Positions 1 to 6,272 of a stretch of DNA of 6,272 nucleotides are shown piece by piece. The DNA is from Fidelibacterota bacterium (GTDB taxonomy: Bacteria > Marinisomatota > Marinisomatia > Marinisomatales > Marinisomataceae): contig DTWI01000230.1 of NCBI GenBank assembly GCA_012963075.1, forward strand, positions 1 to 6,272, written 5' to 3'. The number at the start of each line of letters is the position of its first letter. The first letter of the stretch is position 1. A program made the translations under genes and the position numbers. The notes under the pieces are model-generated. The model was given only the letters and a program-made list of their open reading frames with translations. It ran no database searches and had not been told where the DNA came from.

Positions 1-2
1 AA

Positions 3-275
3 AAATTACTAAAAAAAACTGATGATATTTATGAATCAGTAGTTGTTTCTTCTCGAAGAGCAAAACAAATTCTTCAAGAGCGTGTTTTGAAGCAAATAAT
101 TGAAGAGAATATTGAGTTTAGAGAAGAAGAAGAAGGTATTTTATCAGAACCAATCGTTAGAGAAGATATTGATTTTGATAAAGAAGAAAAAGTAACAACA
201 ATTGCTCTTGATGAATATCTTGAAGGGAAAATAAGCTGGAAGAAAACAGAAGAATCGGTTGACCAAAAATCTTAA
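3..275 (+). CDS. rpoZ: RNA polymerase omega subunit, 5' end outside the window
   Basis: This is the C-terminal 90 residues of the omega subunit, the small polymerase subunit that clamps the beta-prime chain and helps core assembly. The frame is open from the left edge (first full codon at base 3), so the start lies upstream and probably only a few residues are missing. Visible residues 7-23 (DDIYESVVVSSRRAKQI) match the conserved omega helix, and residues 64-77 (VTTIALDEYLEGKI) match the second conserved block, equivalent to 'TTVIALREIEEGLI' in E. coli. Between them lies an acidic stretch (about residues 34-62) longer than in proteobacteria. The 'IYESVV' form resembles Bacteroidetes/FCB omega proteins. 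A TTG at base 87 could be read as a start, but it would delete the first conserved block, so I reject it. The 3' end overlaps the next gene by 17 bases. The identity is fairly sure; the lineage reading is inference. Confidence 0.82.
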   Translation, partial: KLLKKTDDIYESVVVSSRRAKQILQERVLKQIIEENIEFREEEEGILSEPIVREDIDFDKEEKVTTIALDEYLEGKISWKKTEESVDQKS

Positions 276-912
276 TGTAAAAAAAGAATATCTTTTACAG
301 AATCAAGAATTATTTGGAAAAGAAATATTTCTTGATGTAATCCAAAAATTATCATCTTTCCCTAATCAATTAAATACATTTGAAAATAATATCTGTAATT
401 GTGAAAAATGTGATTTGCATAAAAGTCGTACAAATTTTGTTTTTGGTGAAGGCGATAAGAATGCAAGCTTGCTTTTAATTGGAGAGGCTCCAGGAGCACA
501 AGAAGATTTTGAAGGAAGACCTTTTGTTGGCAGATCTGGGAAATTACTTGATAAAATACTAAAGGCAATTGATAGAGATAGATTTAATGATACCTATATT
601 TGCAATACCTTGAAATGCAGGCCTCCTGAGAATAGGAATCCATCATTAAGTGAAGTTGATAAGTGCAAACCATATTTAAATCATCAAATTAAATTAATTA
701 ATCCAAAACTTATTGTAACGCTTGGCTTGGTTGCAGCATCAACATTATTAGGAAAAGATTCTTCGCTAAAAGATATGAGAAATAATATTTTTTATTATAT
801 GAATTATCCTGTTATTGTAACTTATCATCCTGCTTTTCTGTTAAGAAGTCCAAGCTTTAAGAGAAATGCGTGGGAAGATTTTAAAAGAATTAGAGATTAT
901 ATAAAGGATTAA
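259..912 (+). CDS. udg: Family 4 (iron-sulfur) uracil-DNA glycosylase
   Basis: The predicted 217-residue enzyme removes uracil from DNA, arising from cytosine deamination or dUTP misincorporation, and starts base excision repair. Four cysteines, C48 and C51 (CEKC), C120 and C136, have nearly the same spacing as the 4Fe-4S ligands of the Thermus thermophilus family 4 enzyme (13, 16, 84, 100). Motif 1 is GEAPGAQED at 75-83, with the family 4 GEAPG form rather than the GEGPG of family 5. It is followed by GRPFVGRSG at 86-94 (uracil pocket), CNTLKCRPPENRNP at 115-128 and the HPAFLLR motif at 190-196. About 45 residues precede the first cysteine pair, so there is a short N-terminal extension without a recognisable domain. 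No in-frame ATG lies near the 5' end. TTG at 259, preceded by an AGAAGAA stretch, is the best start and gives a 17-base overlap with rpoZ, suggesting co-translation. Homologues are sometimes labelled 'phage SPO1 DNA polymerase-related'. Confidence 0.93.
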   Translation: MTKNLNVKKEYLLQNQELFGKEIFLDVIQKLSSFPNQLNTFENNICNCEKCDLHKSRTNFVFGEGDKNASLLLIGEAPGAQEDFEGRPFVGRSGKLLDKILKAIDRDRFNDTYICNTLKCRPPENRNPSLSEVDKCKPYLNHQIKLINPKLIVTLGLVAASTLLGKDSSLKDMRNNIFYYMNYPVIVTYHPAFLLRSPSFKRNAWEDFKRIRDYIKD

Positions 913-949
913 CTTGTCAGGGCCAAAAAAGATTGTTAATCTAGTTAAT

Positions 950-976
950 ATAGCTATTTATATGATGTTGATAGCT
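950..976. repeat. Two ATAGCT direct repeats 21 bases apart
   Basis: ATAGCT occurs at 950-955 and again at 971-976, a start-to-start distance of 21 bases, about two DNA helical turns. The first copy is part of the 8-base palindrome ATAGCTAT (950-957). The second copy abuts the DnaA box. This could be an operator for a dimeric or paired regulator of dnaB, but short repeats arise easily in AT-rich DNA. Confidence 0.2.
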
Positions 977-985
977 TGTGGATAA
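977..985 (-). promoter_or_regulatory. DnaA box (TTATCCACA) upstream of dnaB
   Basis: The plus strand reads TGTGGATAA, so the minus strand is the exact consensus DnaA box TTATCCACA. It ends 22 bases before the dnaB start codon, where DnaA could act on transcription of the helicase gene. It is a single site with no cluster or AT-rich unwinding repeats, so it does not look like a replication origin. The match is certain; function is inferred. Confidence 0.45.
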
Positions 986-1007
986 ATATTGATGAATAAA
1001 AAATAAT

Positions 1008-2375
1008 ATGGCTGAAAATAGAACAGAAAAGAATATTAATTTGCAACCTCAGTCTCTTGAGGCAGAGGAAGCTGTTCTTGGAGCAATGATGATTGATGAT
1101 GCTGCTGCCAATAAAGCAATAGGGTTATTAAAATCTAGTCATTATTTCTATAAGGAAGCTCACAAAAAAATATTTGAAGCAATGCTTATTCTATCTGAAG
1201 AAAGTAATCCAATTGACACCGTATCAGTTTCAAATGAATTAAAAAAGAAAAAATCTTTAAAATCAGTAGGCGGTCTGTATTATTTGACTGGTCTCGTAGA
1301 CAAAGTTCCTACTGCTGCAAATATTGAGACTTATGCTTCTATTGTAAAGGAAAAAGGTATTTTGAGGGATTTAATTTCTGCATCTCATCATATGTCAAAA
1401 AAAGCGTTTGAATCAAGAGAGGATGTTGCAACCATTCTTGATGAAGCAGAACAATCTATTTTTAGTCTTACGCAGCAGAAGGATAACAAGCTTTTTGAAC
1501 ATATACAACCTATCTTGACCAAAGCAATTCAAAATCTTGAGAAGATGCAGAGTAAGAAGGGATCTGTTGTAGGTGTTCCTTCTGGAATTATTGATTTAGA
1601 TAATGTTACTGCTGGTTTCCGTAAAAGTGATTTAATTGTGATTGCAGGAAGACCATCTATGGGTAAAACAGCTCTTGCACTGTCGATTGCTAGAAATGCT
1701 TCTCTAGAAAGTAGAGTTCCAACGGCTATTTTTAGTCTTGAAATGTCAAGCGATCAGTTAGCACAAAGATTACTTTCTTCTGAGGCAAGAATAGATGGCC
1801 ACAAAGCAAGAACAGGTCGATTACAAACTGCGAGATGGAAAGATGTTGTTATTGCTTCAGGAAAACTTGCTGATGCTCCACTTTTTATAGATGATACTCC
1901 CGCTTTGTCAATCTTAGATCTACGATCTAGAGCAAGAAGGTTAAAGAGAGAAGAAAATATTGGATTACTTGTAGTTGATTATCTTCAATTAATGCAGGGT
2001 CCTAGAAGATCAGAAAATAGACAGCAAGAAATTTCGTACATTACCCAATCATTAAAAGCTCTTGCTAAAGAGTTAGATATTCCTATTATAGCTCTCTCCC
2101 AGCTTTCTAGAGCTGTAGAATCAAGAACTAATAAAAGACCTGTGCTTTCCGATCTTCGTGAGAGTGGTGCAATCGAACAAGATGCAGATCTTGTGATATT
2201 TTTATATAGACCATATGTTTATGATAATAAAAAAGTTGAAGAAAAAGGGCTAGCATACTTAATTGTTGCAAAACAAAGAAGTGGTCCTACTAGAACAGTG
2301 AAAGCTACTTTTATTGATACTTATGCCAGATTTGAGAACTACACAGATTGGTCTGAATCTGAAAATGTGAGCTAG
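1008..2375 (+). CDS. dnaB: Replicative DNA helicase DnaB
   Basis: The 455-residue protein is the hexameric 5'-3' helicase that unwinds DNA ahead of the replisome and recruits primase. The N-terminal helical domain spans about 12-115 (PQSLEAEEAVLGAMM at 14-28; GGLYYLTGL at 88-96). A linker follows, and the RecA-like domain runs from about 185 to 443. It contains Walker A GRPSMGKT (214-221), the catalytic-glutamate motif SLEMS (E244), Walker B VVDYLQLM (D324), the ALSQLSR motif (Q364), DLRESGAIEQDAD (382-394), and the K422/R424 fingers in AKQRSGPT. The length is close to the 471 of E. coli. No intein interrupts the P-loop or the later motifs, common intein sites in this family. The ATG at 1008 gives a standard N-terminus, but no Shine-Dalgarno sequence precedes it. 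A DnaA box lies just upstream, and rel begins 2 bases after its stop. The identity is essentially certain. Confidence 0.98.
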   Translation: MAENRTEKNINLQPQSLEAEEAVLGAMMIDDAAANKAIGLLKSSHYFYKEAHKKIFEAMLILSEESNPIDTVSVSNELKKKKSLKSVGGLYYLTGLVDKVPTAANIETYASIVKEKGILRDLISASHHMSKKAFESREDVATILDEAEQSIFSLTQQKDNKLFEHIQPILTKAIQNLEKMQSKKGSVVGVPSGIIDLDNVTAGFRKSDLIVIAGRPSMGKTALALSIARNASLESRVPTAIFSLEMSSDQLAQRLLSSEARIDGHKARTGRLQTARWKDVVIASGKLADAPLFIDDTPALSILDLRSRARRLKREENIGLLVVDYLQLMQGPRRSENRQQEISYITQSLKALAKELDIPIIALSQLSRAVESRTNKRPVLSDLRESGAIEQDADLVIFLYRPYVYDNKKVEEKGLAYLIVAKQRSGPTRTVKATFIDTYARFENYTDWSESENVS

Positions 2376-2377
2376 TT

Positions 2378-4543
2378 ATGTCTTCAGATAAAATTGTTGC
2401 TTCAAATAATGATTTAATTAACAAAAAAAGTGTTGCACTTCTTTCAAGATTAAAATCAAATAAATCGAAAAAACTTATTAAAGATGCTTTGGAGTTTTCT
2501 GTTAAAATGCATCATGGACAAGAAAGGAAATCTGGACTCCCATATGTAAGTCATTGTATCGATGTTGCAAATATATTACTGGATTGGAATATGGATGCTA
2601 CAACTATTGCTAGTGCATTGTTGCATGATGTGGTTGAAGATACCGATGTAACATTAGAGAATGTTAAACTGCTTTTCGGAAATGATGTTGCATTTCTAGT
2701 TGATGGGGTTACAAAAATTGATAATATTGTTTTTAAATCAGAAAAACATAAACAAGCTGAAAATTTTACTAAACTTTTTCTCTCTTTGGCAAAGGATTTG
2801 AGAGTGATTATTATTAAGTTTGCCGATCGTTTAAATAATATGGAGACTATTCAGTATTTATCTCAGAAAAAAAGAAAAGAAGTTGCAACTGAAACTAGAG
2901 AAATCTTTGTTCCTCTAGCTCATAGACTTGGAATGGCAAATCTCAAGTGGAAGTTAGAAGATTTATCCCTTAAATGTTTAGATCTTAGAGGATATAATGA
3001 GGTGGATAAGAAAATTTTAGAATCTTCAAAAGTGAGTGAAAGTATTATCAATAATGCTATCAAGCCAGTTAAAAAAGAGTTAAAAAAATATAAAATTAAT
3101 GCTGATATTTTTGGAAGATATAAATCTATATCCTCTATCTATAGAAAGATTAAATCACAGAGTAAAGGATTTGAAGATATATATGATTTATATGCGATAA
3201 GAATTATTGTTGATAAGATTGAAGAGTGTTATTTAACTCTAGGTGTTATTCATAGCATATATCCTCCTATGCAAGATCGTTTCAAAGATTTTATTGCTAC
3301 TCCTAAAGCCAATGGATATCAATCTATACATACAACTGTTTTAACTAAAGACAATAAGCTTACTGAGATTCAAATTAGAACGAAGGAGATGGATAATACT
3401 GCAGAAACTGGAATTGCTGCACATTACATTTATAAAGGCAGTAGAAAAATGAAAGATTTAGATGATCAAGTAACTTGGTTAAGAGACTTGTCAGCAATTA
3501 TGGATGGTGACAATACTGAACCAGAAGAGCTAATGGATTTATTAAAGATCGATATGTTTGAAGATGAAATATTTATCTTTACACCAAAAGGAGATTTAAA
3601 AAAACTTCCTGTTGATTCTACTCCTTTAGATTTTGCATTTGCTATTCATAGTGATATAGGTTTTTCTTGTGTAAGGGCTAAGGTCAATAAAAAACTTGTA
3701 CCTTTAAGTTATAATTTAAGTAATGGAGATATTGTTGAGATTGAAACTAGCAAAAATCAGAAACCGAATAGTAGTTGGTTGAATTTTGTAAAAACATCAA
3801 GAGCTTCGCATGTAATCAGCAAGCATTTAAGAAATATTGAGATTAAAGAAAGTATTAAAGTAGGAAATCAACTACTTGAAAAAGGTCTCAGAAAATCTAA
3901 ACTTTATAATAAGCTCAGTGAAATTAAGTCTAGGTACAACGAGCTTAATTATAAGAACTTGAATGAATTTCTATCTGATTTAGGTAGAGGAAGAATTATT
4001 CTAAAAGATGTTATTGGTAAACTTTTTCCCGATGTTAGATCTTCAAAAAATAAGATACCTTCCCAAGTAGATTTTATAGAGTCGGCTAGATCTGAATCTG
4101 AAGGAATTAATTTAGATGGGGTAAAAAACCTCGTGGTAGATTATGCAAAGTGTTGTAATCCTGTTCCAGGAGATTCAGTGATTGGATATATTTCTAGAGG
4201 AAGAGGTTTAATTGTACATAGGTTGTCTTGTTTTAATTTATCATCTTTGTCTGATTCTAAAGAAAGGATTGTTTCTGTCAATTGGAATATAAAGAAAGAT
4301 ATTTCATTTAAGACTAAACTGCATATAACATGTCTTGATAAGGCAGGAGTACTTCATAATATCACTGAAACTATTGCTAAAGAGAAAATAAATATTTTAG
4401 ATGTTGAAACAGATGTAAATATAGGCAGTGTATCTAATATATGGATCATCTGTACAGTTAAAGATTTAAACAGTCTTAATGGGTTAATTAGTGCGATTTC
4501 CAAGATTAAGAATGTAGATACCGTTGAAAGAGTTTTTTCGTAA
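2378..4543 (+). CDS. rel: Bifunctional (p)ppGpp synthetase/hydrolase, RelA/SpoT family
   Basis: This 721-residue full-length Rel makes and degrades the stringent-response alarmone (p)ppGpp. The N-terminal HD hydrolase domain (about 30-200) keeps its metal and catalytic motifs: H45-H46, H59 (YVSH), HDVVEDT at 83-89 and KFADRLNNM at 147-155. The synthetase domain (about 240-350) has GRYKS (246-250), YDLYAIRI with D270, RFKD at 301-304, NGYQSIH (312-318) and EIQIRT with E330. RFKD is the RXKD type of bifunctional enzymes, not the EXDD type of synthetase-only RelA. Next come the TGS domain (about 397-458, with AIHSDIG), a helical region, a zinc-finger-like segment (C592, C593, H614, C618) and a C-terminal ACT domain (about 645-721), which sense ribosomes and uncharged tRNA. 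Both active sites look intact. The gene lies 2 bases after dnaB and 2 bases before ruvX, so co-expression is likely. Confidence 0.97.
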   Translation: MSSDKIVASNNDLINKKSVALLSRLKSNKSKKLIKDALEFSVKMHHGQERKSGLPYVSHCIDVANILLDWNMDATTIASALLHDVVEDTDVTLENVKLLFGNDVAFLVDGVTKIDNIVFKSEKHKQAENFTKLFLSLAKDLRVIIIKFADRLNNMETIQYLSQKKRKEVATETREIFVPLAHRLGMANLKWKLEDLSLKCLDLRGYNEVDKKILESSKVSESIINNAIKPVKKELKKYKINADIFGRYKSISSIYRKIKSQSKGFEDIYDLYAIRIIVDKIEECYLTLGVIHSIYPPMQDRFKDFIATPKANGYQSIHTTVLTKDNKLTEIQIRTKEMDNTAETGIAAHYIYKGSRKMKDLDDQVTWLRDLSAIMDGDNTEPEELMDLLKIDMFEDEIFIFTPKGDLKKLPVDSTPLDFAFAIHSDIGFSCVRAKVNKKLVPLSYNLSNGDIVEIETSKNQKPNSSWLNFVKTSRASHVISKHLRNIEIKESIKVGNQLLEKGLRKSKLYNKLSEIKSRYNELNYKNLNEFLSDLGRGRIILKDVIGKLFPDVRSSKNKIPSQVDFIESARSESEGINLDGVKNLVVDYAKCCNPVPGDSVIGYISRGRGLIVHRLSCFNLSSLSDSKERIVSVNWNIKKDISFKTKLHITCLDKAGVLHNITETIAKEKINILDVETDVNIGSVSNIWIICTVKDLNSLNGLISAISKIKNVDTVERVFS

Positions 4544-4545
4544 CA

Positions 4546-4962
4546 ATGGAAAGAATTATTGGTATAGATTTTGGTCTTTCTAAAGTAGGTGTGGCCATTT
4601 CAGACCCATCTGGTATTATTTCTTTACCTCTGAAAGTAATTCGTTATAATGATAAAAAAGAATTAATAAATAGTCTTACTAGTATTTCTGAAGAGAAGAA
4701 TGTAAAAAAATTTGTTATTGGATATCCTATAGGAATGAACTATAAAAAAAATGAGATGACAGAGACCATAGATTTCTTTAAAAAAGATATGGAAGAAGCT
4801 GGTTTTGAAGTTTTTCTTGAAGATGAGAGACTCTCTAGTGCATATGCAAAAAAGGTTATGATTGAACAGAATATAAAAACAGGAAAGAATAAAGAATTAG
4901 TAGATTTAACTGCTGCATCAATCATCTTACAAACTTATCTAGATAGAAGTAAACATTTATGA
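4546..4962 (+). CDS. ruvX: RuvX/YqgF RNase H-fold nuclease
   Basis: The 138-residue protein has the usual family length and an RNase H-like fold. The E. coli homologue YqgF matures the 5' end of 16S rRNA, and the family has also been described as a Holliday-junction resolvase. Acidic active-site candidates are D8 in GIDFGLSKVGVAISD (6-20), the DERLSS motif (93-98, with E94) and D120 in LVDLTAASIILQTYLD (118-133). These match the family's GIDxG, DERLTT and D-AA-ILQ-YLD signatures. One region departs from the usual 'GLPxxMDG' loop: here it reads GYPIGMNYKKNE (59-70). It starts with ATG 2 bases after rel, without a visible Shine-Dalgarno sequence. Its TGA overlaps the lnt ATG (ATGA), which suggests translational coupling. 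The family is sure; which of the two activities dominates here cannot be read from sequence. Confidence 0.95.
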   Translation: MERIIGIDFGLSKVGVAISDPSGIISLPLKVIRYNDKKELINSLTSISEEKNVKKFVIGYPIGMNYKKNEMTETIDFFKKDMEEAGFEVFLEDERLSSAYAKKVMIEQNIKTGKNKELVDLTAASIILQTYLDRSKHL

Positions 4963-6272
4963 AATCAAAAGAAATATTTTTTGCTTTTCTATCAGGAATC
5001 TTATTAGCACTATCATACCCCCCTATTAGTTTAGGTTTTTTTGCTTGGTTTGCCTTAGTACCATTGCTTTACTGTTTGTTTCAGTCTAAAGATTTAAAAC
5101 ATAGTATCATTTTAGGATTTATATCTAGTATTACAAGCAATTTAATTATTCTAAACTGGGTTGCTCTTAATTCTGGTACATCGGTGACGACAGCAATTAT
5201 TTCCTATTTAATATTATCGTTGTACTTAACTATTTTTTGGATATTATTTGTTATTTCTATTCATTTTACTCCCAAGAAGATAGAACTGTTTTTTATTCCT
5301 TTTTCGTGGATATTTTTTGTTGAATTTTTAAGAAATCTTGGTCCTTTAGCAGGTCCATGGATGAACTTATCATTGACCCAGTCTGGATATATAAGAATTG
5401 TACAACTAGTTAATATAGAAACGCATGCTGTTTCATTTATTGTGATTCTATTTAATATCATGTTGTATAGATATTTTATAGAAAAGAAAGTAGTATTTAT
5501 AAAATATTTTATTCTACTTTTATGTGCTATTTTATTTTTCGGAAACTATCAGTTTAACCATCAAAATAATAGATTAGTAAATAAATCAATTAATGTATCT
5601 ATAGGGCAGCCTGTGATTTTTCCAGATGAAAAATGGAATAGAGAGTTAAAACAAAAAAATTTCCAGATTATGGAATCTCTTTTATTAAAATCATTAGAAG
5701 AAAAAGCAGAAATTATAGTATGGCCCGAGGTATCTGTTCCATCATATTTGGCAACAAATATTAATGATAGGTTATTTTTTCAAGAAAAGTTGATGGATAA
5801 TGATTCTTTTCTTATTCTTGGAATCCCAGAGAGAAAATTTATTGATGGACAACATTTTAGCTATAATAGTGTTATGGTTATGTACCCAAATGGTAGTTTT
5901 TCCACTTATCAAAAGTTATTTTTGGTTCCATTCGCTGAATATGTACCATTTTTTAAATCATGGTTGACAAAGATTAATCAATTTGACGATATGGGGAATT
6001 TCACACCTGGTACTGAATATAAGATATTTCCTATAAAAGACTATAAGATTGCAACCCTAATTTGCTATGACTCCAGTGATCCAAAAATTGTAAAGACTAT
6101 GGTTCAAAATGGTGCAGACATTCTATTTATTATCACAAATGATTCCTATGTTGGTGAATTTATGCCCTATCAGCATTTTGAATTGGCAAAACTAAGGGCT
6201 ATTGAACAAAGAATTCCCGTTGTACAAAGCGCAAATAATGGAATATCAGGCATAATTTTACCTTCTGGAAAA
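4959..6272 (+). CDS. lnt: Apolipoprotein N-acyltransferase, 3' end outside the window
   Basis: The visible 438 residues belong to Lnt, the inner-membrane enzyme that adds the third acyl chain to the N-terminal cysteine of diacylated lipoproteins. The frame is open from the ATG at 4959 to the right edge. Compared with E. coli Lnt (512), some tens of residues including the last membrane helix should lie beyond it. About seven hydrophobic helices (roughly 6-20, 23-41, 49-70, 76-102, 109-124, 155-172, 180-196) precede a periplasmic nitrilase domain from about 210. The catalytic triad is present: E257 in WPEVSVP, K319 in YQKLFLVPFAEYVPF and C369 in ICYD, matching E267, K335 and C387 of E. coli. 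E327 matches essential E343, and W226 probably W237. After the cysteine, D371 replaces the essential E389 of E. coli. TNDSYVGE and RAIEQRIPVVQSANNGISG at 393-431 fit the family. It overlaps ruvX by 4 bases. Confidence 0.95.
   Translation, partial: MKSKEIFFAFLSGILLALSYPPISLGFFAWFALVPLLYCLFQSKDLKHSIILGFISSITSNLIILNWVALNSGTSVTTAIISYLILSLYLTIFWILFVISIHFTPKKIELFFIPFSWIFFVEFLRNLGPLAGPWMNLSLTQSGYIRIVQLVNIETHAVSFIVILFNIMLYRYFIEKKVVFIKYFILLLCAILFFGNYQFNHQNNRLVNKSINVSIGQPVIFPDEKWNRELKQKNFQIMESLLLKSLEEKAEIIVWPEVSVPSYLATNINDRLFFQEKLMDNDSFLILGIPERKFIDGQHFSYNSVMVMYPNGSFSTYQKLFLVPFAEYVPFFKSWLTKINQFDDMGNFTPGTEYKIFPIKDYKIATLICYDSSDPKIVKTMVQNGADILFIITNDSYVGEFMPYQHFELAKLRAIEQRIPVVQSANNGISGIILPSGK

Larger units (their letters stand above)
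913..1007 (+). promoter_or_regulatory. Probable leader/promoter region of dnaB
   Basis: This is the only gap of any size in the window (95 bases) and is very AT-rich. It holds a perfect DnaA-box 9-mer (977-985) and two ATAGCT copies (950-955 and 971-976). Loose promoter-like hexamers are present, such as TTGTCA at 914-919, TATGAT at 961-966 and TTGATA at 968-973, but I found no pair with both good matches and standard spacing, so I do not name a promoter. No hairpin plus T-run terminator for the upstream gene is visible. No Shine-Dalgarno sequence precedes the dnaB ATG. That a promoter lies here is inferred from the gap and the sites. Confidence 0.4.

Noticed and set aside
11..18. Run of eight A bases in rpoZ as a slippage or frameshift site
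   Set aside because: The frame through the run gives the expected omega sequence, and A-runs are common in this AT-rich DNA.
87..275. Separate 62-residue ORF beginning at TTG 87
   Set aside because: The same frame is open back to the left edge and encodes the first conserved omega block, so this is an internal TTG of rpoZ.
275..277. ATG just after the rpoZ stop as a start for the glycosylase
   Set aside because: It is in a different reading frame from the glycosylase.
362..568. Minus-strand ORF of 68 residues
   Set aside because: It lies wholly inside the glycosylase gene, opposite its conserved motifs, and its protein resembles nothing I recognise.
977..985. Replication origin near dnaB
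   Set aside because: Only one DnaA box is present, with no box cluster, no AT-rich 13-mer array and no dnaA or dnaN neighbour.
1647..2166. Intein in DnaB
   Set aside because: The P-loop, Walker B and later helicase motifs are continuous with normal spacing.
4533..4538. T-run near the end of rel as a terminator
   Set aside because: No stem-loop precedes it, it lies inside the coding frame, and ruvX starts 2 bases after rel.
4740..4925. Minus-strand ORF of 61 residues
   Set aside because: It is antisense to the conserved RuvX DERLSS and C-terminal motifs; its hydrophobic look comes from reading AT-rich DNA in reverse.
5261..5461. Minus-strand ORF of 66 residues
   Set aside because: It is contained in lnt, whose frame is continuous and has all family motifs.
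1..6272. Mobile element, CRISPR array, toxin-antitoxin or defence system
   Set aside because: Nearly every base belongs to recognised housekeeping genes; no terminal repeats, spaced repeats or transposase/nuclease cargo genes are visible.

Overview
The window is an AT-rich (about 30% G+C by eye), fully plus-strand, tightly packed bacterial housekeeping segment. In order it carries the end of an RNA polymerase omega subunit gene (rpoZ), a family 4 uracil-DNA glycosylase, the replicative helicase dnaB, a bifunctional (p)ppGpp synthetase/hydrolase (rel), ruvX/yqgF, and an apolipoprotein N-acyltransferase (lnt) cut by the right edge. There is no mobile element, CRISPR array, tRNA or rRNA gene, and no convincing terminator.

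Likely source: a Gram-negative (diderm) bacterium, since lnt implies triacylated lipoproteins. The omega subunit has the 'IYESVVV..RRA.QI' form and the long acidic middle that I associate with the Bacteroidetes/FCB group rather than the proteobacterial form. With the low G+C, tight packing and absence of clear Shine-Dalgarno sequences, an FCB-group lineage such as Marinimicrobia (SAR406) or a Bacteroidota relative is my best guess. This is an inference and not firm.

Layout: rpoZ (3-275, 5' end missing) overlaps the TTG-started glycosylase gene (259-912) by 17 bases. The only real gap, 913-1007, lies before dnaB. It contains a perfect DnaA-box 9-mer (977-985, minus orientation) and a pair of ATAGCT repeats 21 bases apart. 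dnaB (1008-2375) and rel (2378-4543) are 2 bases apart, rel and ruvX (4546-4962) are 2 bases apart, and ruvX and lnt (4959 to edge) share an ATGA overlap. The last four genes therefore look like one transcription unit, and all six may be.

Functionally the cluster joins transcription (omega), DNA repair (glycosylase), replication (DnaB), the stringent response (Rel), rRNA maturation/junction processing (RuvX) and envelope lipoprotein maturation (Lnt). Omega and Rel are linked in E. coli too, where rpoZ and spoT are neighbours. I do not see a new biological system here. The items most worth a second look are the DnaA box before dnaB, the dnaB-rel pairing, and an aspartate in Lnt where E. coli has an essential glutamate next to the catalytic cysteine.
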